Source of the DNA: Nitrospirota bacterium
GTDB taxonomy: Bacteria; Nitrospirota; JACRHJ01
Direction: 5' to 3'
Assembly (NCBI GenBank): GCA_027328825.1
Contig: DAHWTK010000044.1
Location: 1-13,487, forward strand
DNA length: 13,487 nt
Shown: piece by piece, positions 5,308 through 12,356 of the stretch
Layout: the number at the start of each line of letters is the position of its first letter
How positions within the stretch are numbered: position 1 is the stretch's first letter
The notes under the pieces: model-generated
Seen by the model: only the letters and a program-made list of their open reading frames with translations
What the model was told of the DNA's origin: nothing
The model's database searches: none
Program-made: the position numbers and the translations under genes

Positions 5308-6504
5308 CTAACCCCGAGGGAAGGCAGGCCGCGGGCTTGAAACGGGGATATAATGATGGTTTTCCCGGCCTGAGGCTATGGCTTCCACAGCCCATATTGC
5401 CCGGTCAATATCTTCAGACGTTGTGAAATATCCGGGACTCATTCGGACCGTTCCCTTGGGGTAACTGCCGATTACCTTGTGGGCGTCCGGGGCGCAGTGT
5501 ATCCCTACACGCACGCCTATGCCGAAGTCCGTATCGAGCCTGTCCCCTATGACAGCCGGGTCAAGGCCTTCGATAATAAAAGATACTACCGCAGCGCGCC
5601 GCTCCAAATCCTTCGTCCCGTAAATCTTTACTCCCGGAATACCGGAAAGGCCTCCTGTAAGCCGGGAGAGCATATGCTTTTCGTGCGCGCGCACGATGTC
5701 GATACCTTCCGAGGATATAAATTCGGCGCCTGCTCCAAGACCGGCGATGCCTGGCGTGTTGAGCGTCCCGGCCTCATAGCGGTCCGGCAGGAAATCCGGC
5801 ATCCTGTCGAGGTCGGAGCGGGAGCCTGTCCCGCCGAAGACGGTCGGGTTAAGGTTGATTTTAGGGGATAAGTACAGGAATCCCGTTCCCTGCGGGCCGA
5901 ACAGCCCCTTATGGCCGGGACAGGCAAGCATGTCCACGTCAAGCGCCTCGACGTCAATCGGGACGGAGCCGGCGGTCTGGGCGGCGTCGATAAGGACTGG
6001 GACTTCTTTGTTGTGAGCGGTTTTTATTATATCGGCGATGGGCGTAATAGTGCCTATTACATTCGATGCGTGCGTTACGGCGATGAGCCTTGTCTCGCAG
6101 GTTATTGCGGAGGATATTTCGTCGGGGTCGAGAGAACCCTCCCTCGACGCCTGCACTCTGTGAACGTTGACGCCCTGCTGCGAGAGGAACTTGAGCGGCC
6201 TGACCATGGAATTATGCTCCATGTCCGACGTGACGCAGTGATCCCCCGGCTGAAGGAGGCCCTTCAGGGCGAGATTGAGTGCGGCAGTGGCGTTGCAGGT
6301 AAAGATTATCCTCTCAGGGTGCCGAATGTTGAAGAGGCGTGCGACGCTCTCCCTGCTCTCGAAGATTACGCGGTTTGCCTCTATGGCCATCCTGTGGCCG
6401 GAGCGGCCAGGGTTTGCGGAGGCGTTCCGGAGGACGAAGTCCATCCGCTTGTATACGGATTCCGGTTTCGGGTGCGACGTGGCTGCGTTGTCTATGTATA
6501 TCAT
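5308..6504 (-). CDS. Cysteine desulfurase-family PLP enzyme (SufS-like, class V aminotransferase)
   Basis: This 398-aa cytoplasmic PLP enzyme would remove sulfur (or selenium) from cysteine (or selenocysteine) as an enzyme-bound persulfide. It shows YIDNAATSHPKPESV at the N-terminus, H97 (DMEHNS) to stack on PLP, D173 and Q176 (LIDAAQTAGS), the Schiff-base lysine K199 in CPGHKGLFGPQG, and a catalytic-cysteine candidate C337 in RVGIHCAPDAHK. The overall pattern resembles the SufS-like subfamily often found beside YedE and DUF3343 genes rather than housekeeping IscS. No Fe-S scaffold gene is adjacent, which favours a trafficking role. The ATG has no recognisable ribosome site. A TATAAT box lies six bases upstream, suggesting a leaderless transcript in addition to read-through from YedE, 81 nt away. 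Confidence 0.92.
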   Translation of the reverse strand: MIYIDNAATSHPKPESVYKRMDFVLRNASANPGRSGHRMAIEANRVIFESRESVARLFNIRHPERIIFTCNATAALNLALKGLLQPGDHCVTSDMEHNSMVRPLKFLSQQGVNVHRVQASREGSLDPDEISSAITCETRLIAVTHASNVIGTITPIADIIKTAHNKEVPVLIDAAQTAGSVPIDVEALDVDMLACPGHKGLFGPQGTGFLYLSPKINLNPTVFGGTGSRSDLDRMPDFLPDRYEAGTLNTPGIAGLGAGAEFISSEGIDIVRAHEKHMLSRLTGGLSGIPGVKIYGTKDLERRAAVVSFIIEGLDPAVIGDRLDTDFGIGVRVGIHCAPDAHKVIGSYPKGTVRMSPGYFTTSEDIDRAIWAVEAIASGRENHHYIPVSSPRPAFPRG

Positions 6505-6510
6505 TTTTTT

Positions 6511-6539
6511 ATTATACCCGGGATTACGGAATATTTTAA
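6511..6539 (-). promoter_or_regulatory. Internal sigma-70-type promoter before the desulfurase
   Basis: On the minus strand TTAAAA (6534-6539, 4/6) and a perfect TATAAT (6511-6516) are separated by 17 bp. Six bases separate the -10 box from the ATG, so the predicted start coincides with the A of the start codon. Confidence 0.55.
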
Positions 6540-6585
6540 AGCGGCGTCCTGGTTATCGTGAGGCTCTGAAAACACGGCGGCCTTT

Positions 6586-7659
6586 TCACTCTCTCACCCG
6601 CAGAAAAAGACCCGCCGCCAGCACCAGCGAAAGCCCGGCAAGCGTTGCCACTTCGCCATAAACCGTCGGCCCCATGTTTGTGCTGGTTATATCCCATGCC
6701 TGGACTACGGCACCGCCGGCAATCATGCCGAGCACCGCCGCTCCGGCGTCCATGCTCCCCTGTCCTGCCATTATGAGCTGGCGGAACGGACAGCCGCCTA
6801 TCATGGCGGATACAATCCCGACAAGCATCATGCCCATGAAGCTCCAGCCGTAGGCCAGGTGCGAGCCGGGCTGACCTTCAAATCCCGGAGTAAAGAAGCC
6901 CTTGTAGAGGTTGACTGCGAGGGCCGTGAGCGCAAATGCCACAAGCGATATAATTACTTTTTTATCACGCGAAGCCAGGAAATTCCCGATGCTGCCCGTG
7001 ATGCAGAAACGGGAACGCTGGGCAAGAAAGCCTATTATCAGCCCGGAACCGAGCGAGAATTTTATATGCGCCTCCTGTGCTCCGGGGCCGACTTTCGAGA
7101 AGTGCAGGAAATCCGGCCTGAACGCAAGACCGAGAAGAAGGGCCGCGAATATCGCCGGTATCGCAAGGCCGTTCAGAAACGGCATCGATGAAATATCGCC
7201 GAGATAAAACCCGCGCTTCAGGAACTGGAAACCTATCCATACGCCGACTACAAGGCCTATGACTGCGGAAATCGCCGTGAAATCACCGTTTGCAAGCCTC
7301 AGTATCATCCTTATGGGGCATCCGAGAAATATGGAGCAACCGACTATGAGGAGAATGCCCGCAAAGAAGCGGAGCATCGGCGAGGAGCCGCCCTCAGCCT
7401 TGAATTCCTTCGCTATCAGAGCGGCTGCCATGCCGCCCAGTACAAAGCCTATCAGCTCCGGACGGATGTAGTCCATCCTTATGTTGTTGTGCAGCCCCAG
7501 AGAACCGGCGAGGTTCTCCATAAAGCAGGAGATGCATATGCCGGTATTCTTCGGGTTGCCGAGACACGCAAGGCATGCCCCGGCCCAGCCCATCGCCACC
7601 CCGACCGCGACGGCGGTAAGGGTCTCCTTATGCCTTTTTACAAACTCAATCACAGCCAC
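6586..7659 (-). CDS. YedE-type putative selenium transporter (YeeE/YedE membrane family)
   Basis: This inner-membrane protein of about 357 aa has roughly ten hydrophobic segments. Cysteine motifs typical of the YedE putative selenium transporter subgroup are C29-x2-C32, then GNPKNTGICISCF (C42, C45), GCSIFLGCPIRM, SRFCITGSIGN and IGGCPFRQLIMAGQG. Related YeeE proteins move thiosulfate along a path of cysteines; selenium as substrate is a family-level assumption from co-occurrence with selenium genes. I chose GTG 7659: AGAGG lies about 10 nt upstream and the protein then begins shortly before the first membrane segment. GTG 7653 is possible, and ATG 7719 would add 20 Arg-rich residues and overlap the TPR gene by 74 nt. 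The chosen start overlaps the TPR stop by 14 nt. Confidence 0.88.
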   Translation of the reverse strand: MAVIEFVKRHKETLTAVAVGVAMGWAGACLACLGNPKNTGICISCFMENLAGSLGLHNNIRMDYIRPELIGFVLGGMAAALIAKEFKAEGGSSPMLRFFAGILLIVGCSIFLGCPIRMILRLANGDFTAISAVIGLVVGVWIGFQFLKRGFYLGDISSMPFLNGLAIPAIFAALLLGLAFRPDFLHFSKVGPGAQEAHIKFSLGSGLIIGFLAQRSRFCITGSIGNFLASRDKKVIISLVAFALTALAVNLYKGFFTPGFEGQPGSHLAYGWSFMGMMLVGIVSAMIGGCPFRQLIMAGQGSMDAGAAVLGMIAGGAVVQAWDITSTNMGPTVYGEVATLAGLSLVLAAGLFLRVRE

Positions 7660-8164
7660 CCGCAAGCATCCTCTGGAGGTAATGAACGTTCTCCATGTCC
7701 GACGCCGCCTCTTTGTCATTCGGGTTCTTCGAGAGCGCCAGCATGAACTGCGGCTTGCACTCCTTTATCGTAGCCTTTATTATCTTGCCGATGAATCTGC
7801 GCGATTTGCTGTCGGCATAGTCCGCATCGAGAGAGAGGCACATCCGGAATTCCTTCACCGCGTCCGGGTAGTCCTGGAGCCTGGAACATACCTGGCCGTA
7901 AAGGGCATGGGCCGAGGCGTCCGCCGGGTCGGCAAGGCATATCCCCTTGCAGGCGCTGGCAGCCTGGCGCATCTGGCCGGAATTCATAAGCGCCTTCGCC
8001 TCGGCAATCTTCGGGGCCATCTGCGCGGCAATTTCCGGGTCCTGCCGGGCCTCGGCTTCGGTAGTTGTCTGGGTTCCATAGCCGGCTGCGCCGTAAAACA
8101 CGGCCCCCGCAGAAAGGACAGCTACGGCGGAAATTACTATGAAATCGAACCTGTCAAGCTTCAT
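7646..8164 (-). CDS. TPR-repeat protein with N-terminal membrane anchor
   Basis: This 172-aa product has a hydrophobic segment at about 8-28 (IVISAVAVLSAGAVFYG), best read as a signal anchor placing the rest in the periplasm. Residues 55-160 contain TPR-like helical pairs, for example MNSGQMRQAASACKGICLADP then ALYGQVCSRLQDYPDAVKE. The C-terminus ends AGGCD. TPR domains mediate protein-protein contacts, so a bridging role between the substrate-binding lipoprotein and the YedE permease on either side is plausible but inferred. The ATG follows directly after the TAA of the lipoprotein gene (TAAATG), and the end overlaps the YedE start. All three are therefore almost certainly co-translated from one mRNA. 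Confidence 0.82.
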   Translation of the reverse strand: MKLDRFDFIVISAVAVLSAGAVFYGAAGYGTQTTTEAEARQDPEIAAQMAPKIAEAKALMNSGQMRQAASACKGICLADPADASAHALYGQVCSRLQDYPDAVKEFRMCLSLDADYADSKSRRFIGKIIKATIKECKPQFMLALSKNPNDKEAASDMENVHYLQRMLAGGCD

Positions 8165-9085
8165 TTAGAATTTCTGGTAAGGCGGCATATTGCACGTCTT
8201 GGCCATCTCCCTTACAAAATCGTAATCGGAATCCTTCGCTTCGGCGAAACCGTCCACCCATGCGGCTTTCAATACTTTAAGACGCTCGCCCTGATACTCC
8301 ACGGTATCGTCGGGTTTTATATTCAGCAGCGCCTGTTTGAATTTTTTGGCAAGGTTTTCATCAACGTTCTCGCAGACACCGAAACCGCAGTATGGTATGG
8401 GCTTTTCCTCGGCTATAATGCGAAAATCTGTGGGGTCTATCCTGCCTTCTTTGGAGAGCAGATAAAAATCGAGCATTGGTACTGCCGCAGCGTCGAAATC
8501 ACCGTATTCGAGAGAGTAAATAACCTTGTCGTGCTTATATGCGCCGTGCGGCGTAGTATAAAACCTCAAGCCGGTTTCGGGATTGAACCCGCTTTTGAGC
8601 ATCAGGTAATACTGGGAAAGATAACCCGTAGGCGCGAACGCAGGCCCGAAAACAAGACGCTTGTCCTTTAGGTCGGCAATAGTCTTAATGGGGCTGTCTT
8701 TCTTTACCATTATAGCCCCTCTCGACATCCTGCCGTCCGGCCCGCGGACGTCGCCGGCCAGTATATCCACGCCGTAATTTTTATTCAGTATAACATACAA
8801 AAGAGAATTTGTATGAGTGAAGTCCACTTTTTTATCCCGCACCGCCTGCTCAAAGTCTATCGTGTTGATAGGCACCGGGACGAAATTGATATTAAGCTTG
8901 TCTGACAGATACTTGCAAAGCGGAGCGAAACGGGCTATCGTCTCGTCCCTGCTGTTGCATATCATAAAGCCTATACGCATTGTGGGTCTTCCGGTCGTAT
9001 CGCTCTTCGCTTTTTTGTTGCAGCCGGACGCCGCCAAAAGCAGAAATACTGCCCCGAGAACGCAAATGACTCTCTTCGCTGACAA
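8165..9085 (-). CDS. PhnD/SsuA/transferrin-like substrate-binding lipoprotein
   Basis: This 306-aa periplasmic, membrane-tethered solute-binding protein has a lipoprotein signal with lipobox LLAASGC (Cys about 22). The mature part has the two-lobe type II binding-protein pattern of the PhnD-like family: MRIGFM start, VDFTHTNSLLYV, SRGAIMVKKDSPIKTIADLK, VFGPAFAPTGYLSQYYL and DFDAAAVPMLDF. PhnD relatives bind phosphonate or other oxyanions; the ligand here is unknown. No ABC ATPase or ABC permease accompanies it. Instead a TPR protein and a YedE permease follow, which points to a selenium or sulfur oxyanion as ligand (inference). The start is TTG at 9085, with a GGGGG Shine-Dalgarno 6-7 nt upstream. 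The gene is preceded by a sigma-54 promoter. Confidence 0.88.
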   Translation of the reverse strand: MSAKRVICVLGAVFLLLAASGCNKKAKSDTTGRPTMRIGFMICNSRDETIARFAPLCKYLSDKLNINFVPVPINTIDFEQAVRDKKVDFTHTNSLLYVILNKNYGVDILAGDVRGPDGRMSRGAIMVKKDSPIKTIADLKDKRLVFGPAFAPTGYLSQYYLMLKSGFNPETGLRFYTTPHGAYKHDKVIYSLEYGDFDAAAVPMLDFYLLSKEGRIDPTDFRIIAEEKPIPYCGFGVCENVDENLAKKFKQALLNIKPDDTVEYQGERLKVLKAAWVDGFAEAKDSDYDFVREMAKTCNMPPYQKF

Positions 9086-9165
9086 TTGCTTACCCCCTGA
9101 TTAATAATGGTTTTTCTATTGTTTAACCAGACTTTACAGGTCTAATTCAAATACTGAAAATTATT

Positions 9166-9180
9166 GCAATTAACATGCCA
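9166..9180 (-). promoter_or_regulatory. sigma-54 (-24/-12) promoter, leftward
   Basis: On the minus strand TGGCATG-N4-TTGC followed by A matches the RpoN consensus closely. The invariant GG and GC are separated by exactly 10 bases. The predicted start near 9154 leaves a leader of about 69 nt before the lipoprotein TTG codon. Confidence 0.8.
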
Positions 9181-9395
9181 TTAAAATCGGATAATTTTAA
9201 TACCCGCCGAAGTTTAACACACTGCAAAACCGATTAAAAGGTCTTTCTTCTGGGACAAAAAAGGTATAAATGGGGCATGGATGTCTCAGCTTACGCGTAT
9301 TTTAAAGCAAGTTAAATGCCTGGTTACAAAGTTAATAACGATTTTCCCTTTGACAATCATGGACTTCCGGAAAAGACAAAAATCCGCGCACGGGG

Positions 9396-9410
9396 TGGCA
9401 GAGCTTTTGC
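9396..9410 (+). promoter_or_regulatory. sigma-54 (-24/-12) promoter, rightward
   Basis: TGGCAGA-N4-TTGC followed by A has the GG and GC elements exactly 10 bases apart, as RpoN requires. The predicted start near 9422 gives a leader of about 49 nt that includes GGGAGG (9456-9461), the ribosome site of the permease gene. Confidence 0.8.
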
Positions 9411-9470
9411 ACTTATCGGAATACGTTACGGATTAAATCAAATATCTATTAATAAGGGAGGAACGAAGAA

Positions 9471-10592
9471 ATGAACTGGCCGTTAATCATTTCCGGGCTT
9501 GGAGTAGGCGCAATATTCGGCTATACCCTCCAGCACGGGCGATTCTGCATGAATACCGCGTTTCGGGAGGTGCTTCTGTCGCGCGATTTCACCGTGTTCA
9601 GGATATACATCCTGGCGCTACTGATACTAATATTAGGCGCCAACGGCCTGGACGCCGCAGGGATAATAAAGCTCCGGGTCATCCCCTTCACATGGCTGGC
9701 GAACGTCCTTGGCGGATATATATTCGGCATAGGTATGGTGCTGGCCGGCGGGTGCGCGACCGGGACGCTATACAGGGTTGGCGAGGGCATGATAGGCTCG
9801 TGGTTTGCGGCCCTGGGATTCCTCCTCACAGCCGCATCGACGCTCTCAGGCATACTCAACCCCATTGCGAAATTCCTCTGGTTCGGCCCGGGTTTTGATC
9901 CCTCCAACCTCTCGAGCGCGAAATTCCTTTACAGCGTTACGGACGCGGACGGCAACCTCATGCCGGTTACCATTTACAGCGTGCTCGGCGTAAACCGCTG
10001 GATAGTAATAGCTGTGCTGGCCGTCCCGGCGCTTATATTCATAGCCAAGGGTAATTTCAAGAGGGCTGCCGGGCAGAAAGGTTTCAGTTGGTGGTTTACC
10101 GGTATAATAGTCGGTCTTGTGGCAACACTGGCCTTTTACGCCTCCGAGATATGGGGCGGGTTCCCGCACGCCAGAGGCCTTTCATTCACTGGCCCCTTGA
10201 ACGAGCTTTCCGCATGGTTTACGGGCGCGGCAAAGTTCGCCGCGATAAAGAGAACGGCGATAGAGGCCCAGGCCGCGGACATACCGAGTGTTGTCGGAAG
10301 GCTTGGAACAATGACCTGGAGCGTATGGATGATATTCGGCCTGGTGCTCGGTTCGTTCCTCTCCGCATACAAAAACAAGGAGTTTTCCTGGCGCGCCCCC
10401 AAGGCCCAGTCGCTCGTAACCCAGTTCTCCGGCGGGCTTATCATGGGATTTGGCGCCACCCTTGCGGGCGGTTGCAACATCGGCCACGGTCTGACCGGTC
10501 TTTCAACTCTGGCACTGGGCAGCCTGGTCTCGATAATATTCATAATTCTCGGCAGTTGGACGATGGTCTATTTCCTGTTTATAAGAGAGTAG
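9471..10592 (+). CDS. YeeE/YedE-family membrane permease (thiosulfate transporter-like)
   Basis: This 373-aa inner-membrane protein has about ten hydrophobic helices. The family is known from YeeE/TsuA, which imports thiosulfate using a line of conserved cysteines. Here the three matching positions are C26 (QHGRFCMNTAFRE), C95 (LAGGCATGTLYRVGEG) and C335 (LAGGCNIGHGLTGLSTLALGS). The two GGC half-motifs reflect the internal pseudo-repeat of the fold. It differs clearly from the YedE-type protein encoded leftward, which carries the extra CxxC motifs. GGGAGG lies 9 nt before the ATG. No TusA/SirA-like sulfur carrier gene, a frequent partner, follows. The next gene is a secreted beta-propeller after a 138-nt gap. 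Expression is likely RpoN-dependent. Confidence 0.9.
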   Translation: MNWPLIISGLGVGAIFGYTLQHGRFCMNTAFREVLLSRDFTVFRIYILALLILILGANGLDAAGIIKLRVIPFTWLANVLGGYIFGIGMVLAGGCATGTLYRVGEGMIGSWFAALGFLLTAASTLSGILNPIAKFLWFGPGFDPSNLSSAKFLYSVTDADGNLMPVTIYSVLGVNRWIVIAVLAVPALIFIAKGNFKRAAGQKGFSWWFTGIIVGLVATLAFYASEIWGGFPHARGLSFTGPLNELSAWFTGAAKFAAIKRTAIEAQAADIPSVVGRLGTMTWSVWMIFGLVLGSFLSAYKNKEFSWRAPKAQSLVTQFSGGLIMGFGATLAGGCNIGHGLTGLSTLALGSLVSIIFIILGSWTMVYFLFIRE

Positions 10593-10606
10593 GCAAATTA
10601 TTTTTA

Positions 10607-10616
10607 AAGGAGGTGA
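10607..10616 (+). promoter_or_regulatory. Perfect Shine-Dalgarno with no matching start codon
   Basis: AAGGAGGTGA matches the complement of the usual 16S rRNA 3' end over ten bases. No ATG, GTG or TTG lies at a normal distance beyond it; only ATT (10625) does. It sits 15 nt after the permease stop, in the 138-nt gap before the propeller gene, which also holds a hairpin with AGCCGG and CCGGCT arms near 10672-10695. Confidence 0.5.
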
Positions 10617-10730
10617 CGCGCGGCATTAACCGGCCTTATCTTGAAAGAAATTTTGGTGCTGTATGGGGAACAGCCGGTTTCGGCGAATTCCGGCTATTAA
10701 AAAATGGCAGACAGCTCTGGAGGAAAAGCC

Positions 10731-11768
10731 ATGAAGAAGATGATGTTCAGTATTGCTCTTGCCGCCGTGGCGCTCATGGCCACGGCCCTGATTGCCGCGG
10801 CTGACGATGCGCCGCTTCTGAAAGGCACGGCGTACGTGGCGGGACACGGCGGGCACCTGGCCGTAATTAATCTCTCCACATGGGATCTTGACAGGATAGT
10901 GATAACCCACGCCGGAAGCGAGACGGAAGGCGTGATAGCCGGCCTGCACCTCGATGCGGCGCACAAGAAGCCGGGCGGCGGCACCCACGGCGGCGCGCTT
11001 GTCGGGCGCGATCTCTTCGTCGGCCTCCTGGACGGCAGAATAAAAAAGTATAACCTCGATACTGAAAAATTAACCGACTTAGGACAGGTGGGCGAGAAGT
11101 TCTGCGGCGCCATACCCGGCCCCGGCGGCAAGAATATCTATTATGAAGACATGGCGGACGGAGACGTCTACCAGTTCAATATCAAGAAAGAAAAGAAGGC
11201 GGACGTAATACCGGTCGGCAAGTCCGTCTGCGGCATCGCCTGGACAAAAGACGGCAAGACCGCCTTCGTCTCCGACATGGTGCAGGGCAAGGTCTTCGTG
11301 CTCGACTGGAAGACCAAGAAGAAGATAGGCGAGATACCGGTCGGCACTTTTATCCACCAGATACGCATGAATCCGGCGCATACCGAACTGTGGGTTTCCG
11401 CGCCGAACGAGTTTGTCGTTACGGCCAAGGGCCCGGTTCCGAGTTCCGTTGCCGGCAAGGGCAAGAGCCAGATAGTTATCATCGATGTTAACAAGAGGAA
11501 GGTAAAGGACAGGATAAACCTGACCGACGACCAGCTTTTCCCGCACGACTTCGCCTTCACCCCGGACGGGAAATACGTGCTCCTGTCGTGCAGGACATAC
11601 TCGGACGACTCGATACTGGCCGTCATGAACGTAAAGACGCATAAGATTGTGAAGGAAGTGTCCATCTGCAAGAGATGCCATGAGCAGGCGGGCGTTAAGA
11701 TTCAGATCGACAACGGCTCGCCCCTTCTCTGCGGCATAGCCGTGGATTGGGGAAAGAACCCTGAATAA
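10731..11768 (+). CDS. Secreted YVTN-type beta-propeller protein with a C-terminal CxxCH motif
   Basis: This predicted 345-aa periplasmic protein has a Sec signal peptide at about 1-24 (MKKMMFSIALAAVALMATAL, then Ala residues before DDAP). The mature part has repeated beta-blade phrases such as AYVAGHGGHLAVINL, VCGIAWTKDGKTAFVSDM, GKVFVLDWKTKKKIGEI and HDFAFTPDGKYVLLSC, as in YVTN or cytochrome d1-type propellers. CKRCH at 313-317 is a CxxCH heme-c attachment motif near the C-terminus; other cysteines recur in the blades. It may be a heme-bearing or metal-binding partner in periplasmic sulfur or selenium chemistry, but its function is unknown. ATG 10731 has GGAGG 7 nt upstream; an in-frame ATG at 10704 would prepend nine residues to the signal peptide. 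It is followed by a strong terminator, so it ends the rightward unit. Confidence 0.85.
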   Translation: MKKMMFSIALAAVALMATALIAAADDAPLLKGTAYVAGHGGHLAVINLSTWDLDRIVITHAGSETEGVIAGLHLDAAHKKPGGGTHGGALVGRDLFVGLLDGRIKKYNLDTEKLTDLGQVGEKFCGAIPGPGGKNIYYEDMADGDVYQFNIKKEKKADVIPVGKSVCGIAWTKDGKTAFVSDMVQGKVFVLDWKTKKKIGEIPVGTFIHQIRMNPAHTELWVSAPNEFVVTAKGPVPSSVAGKGKSQIVIIDVNKRKVKDRINLTDDQLFPHDFAFTPDGKYVLLSCRTYSDDSILAVMNVKTHKIVKEVSICKRCHEQAGVKIQIDNGSPLLCGIAVDWGKNPE

Positions 11769-11800
11769 ATACCCGGCCCCCCTAAAAAGGGAAGACTCAT

Positions 11801-11833
11801 GCCCCTGGGCCGAAAGGCCCGGGGGCGGTTTTT
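11801..11833 (+). terminator. Strong rho-independent terminator
   Basis: GCCCCTGGGCC (11801-11811), a GAAA tetraloop and GGCCCGGGGGC (11816-11826) form an 11-bp stem with one U-G pair. GG and five T residues follow. It lies 32 nt after the propeller gene and closes the rightward unit. Confidence 0.9.
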
Positions 11834-11960
11834 AAGGGAAAAACGGGATTATTAAAATTTACCGGAAGACCTCAGTAAACGTGATATATTAAAAAACAGC
11901 GTTCGGATGAAACCGGAAAGATTGCGAATAAAATAGCGGAATTATTCGGGGGATAATTCT

Positions 11961-12356
11961 TTGAGCGCAAGAAAGAAACTGATTGCAGTCGTTGCGGGTG
12001 GGGAGATGGCCGTATCCGCCGCCGCGCTTGTCGCTCCGGCGGTCTTCCCGCTCTGCTCCGATAAAGACTCGCATACCTACATGGCCGTAATCGGCATCTG
12101 CGCGGTCGTAATTGCCGCCGCCTTTCTCTCCATAATTTCGTCGGAAATGGAAACGCCCCGGATGCTCTCCGTAATAACCGCCATCGGCGGAATCCTTATC
12201 ATACTTTATCCGTCTTTTTTAATCGGCGTCTGCAATAACCCCATGATGGCCTGCACATACGGAGACCTCCCGGTCTGGAGACTGTGCGGCGGAGCCATTC
12301 TGCTATTATCCATAATTATTTTTTTCGCGGCAAGGAAAGATGAGGTAGACGCTTGA
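11961..12356 (+). CDS. DUF4418 family membrane protein
   Basis: This 131-aa protein has four hydrophobic segments (about 8-30, 41-60, 68-90, 107-124). Cysteines and methionines cluster outside or at the ends of the helices: C32, then C91-NNPMMA-C98, then C109. The length, four-helix layout and C...MAC-type segment match DUF4418, a family of unknown function usually adjacent to FtsX/MacB-like ABC permeases, as here. A metal- or thiol-related role is suggested by the Cys/Met pattern but unproven. The start is TTG with a GGGGGAT ribosome site about 8 nt upstream. The stop overlaps the permease start as TTGA, so the two are translationally coupled. Confidence 0.8.
   Translation: MSARKKLIAVVAGGEMAVSAAALVAPAVFPLCSDKDSHTYMAVIGICAVVIAAAFLSIISSEMETPRMLSVITAIGGILIILYPSFLIGVCNNPMMACTYGDLPVWRLCGGAILLLSIIIFFAARKDEVDA

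Larger units (their letters stand above)
9086..9470. other. Divergent regulatory region, no gene
   Basis: This AT-rich 385-bp stretch separates the two transport units and shows no credible ORF. It carries outward-facing sigma-54 promoters near each end. Between them, GTTTAAC or GTTAA words recur at 9121, 9212, 9311 and 9331, and TTTAA-N6-TTAAA forms a short inverted repeat near 9301-9315. One or more of these could be enhancer-binding sites, but none matches a motif I can name. Confidence 0.6.

Noticed and set aside
7660..7719. Arg-rich 20-residue N-terminal extension of the YedE protein
   Set aside because: It would overlap the TPR gene by 74 nt, has a poor ribosome site, and family members begin close to the first membrane helix.
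7481..8671. 396-codon open frame opposite the TPR and lipoprotein genes
   Set aside because: It crosses three convincing minus-strand genes and has atypical composition, so it is an antisense shadow.
10625..10804. ATT-initiated 60-codon ORF after the orphan Shine-Dalgarno
   Set aside because: ATT starts are very rare, and the frame overlaps the propeller signal peptide with a low-complexity tail. Kept only as an alternative explanation.
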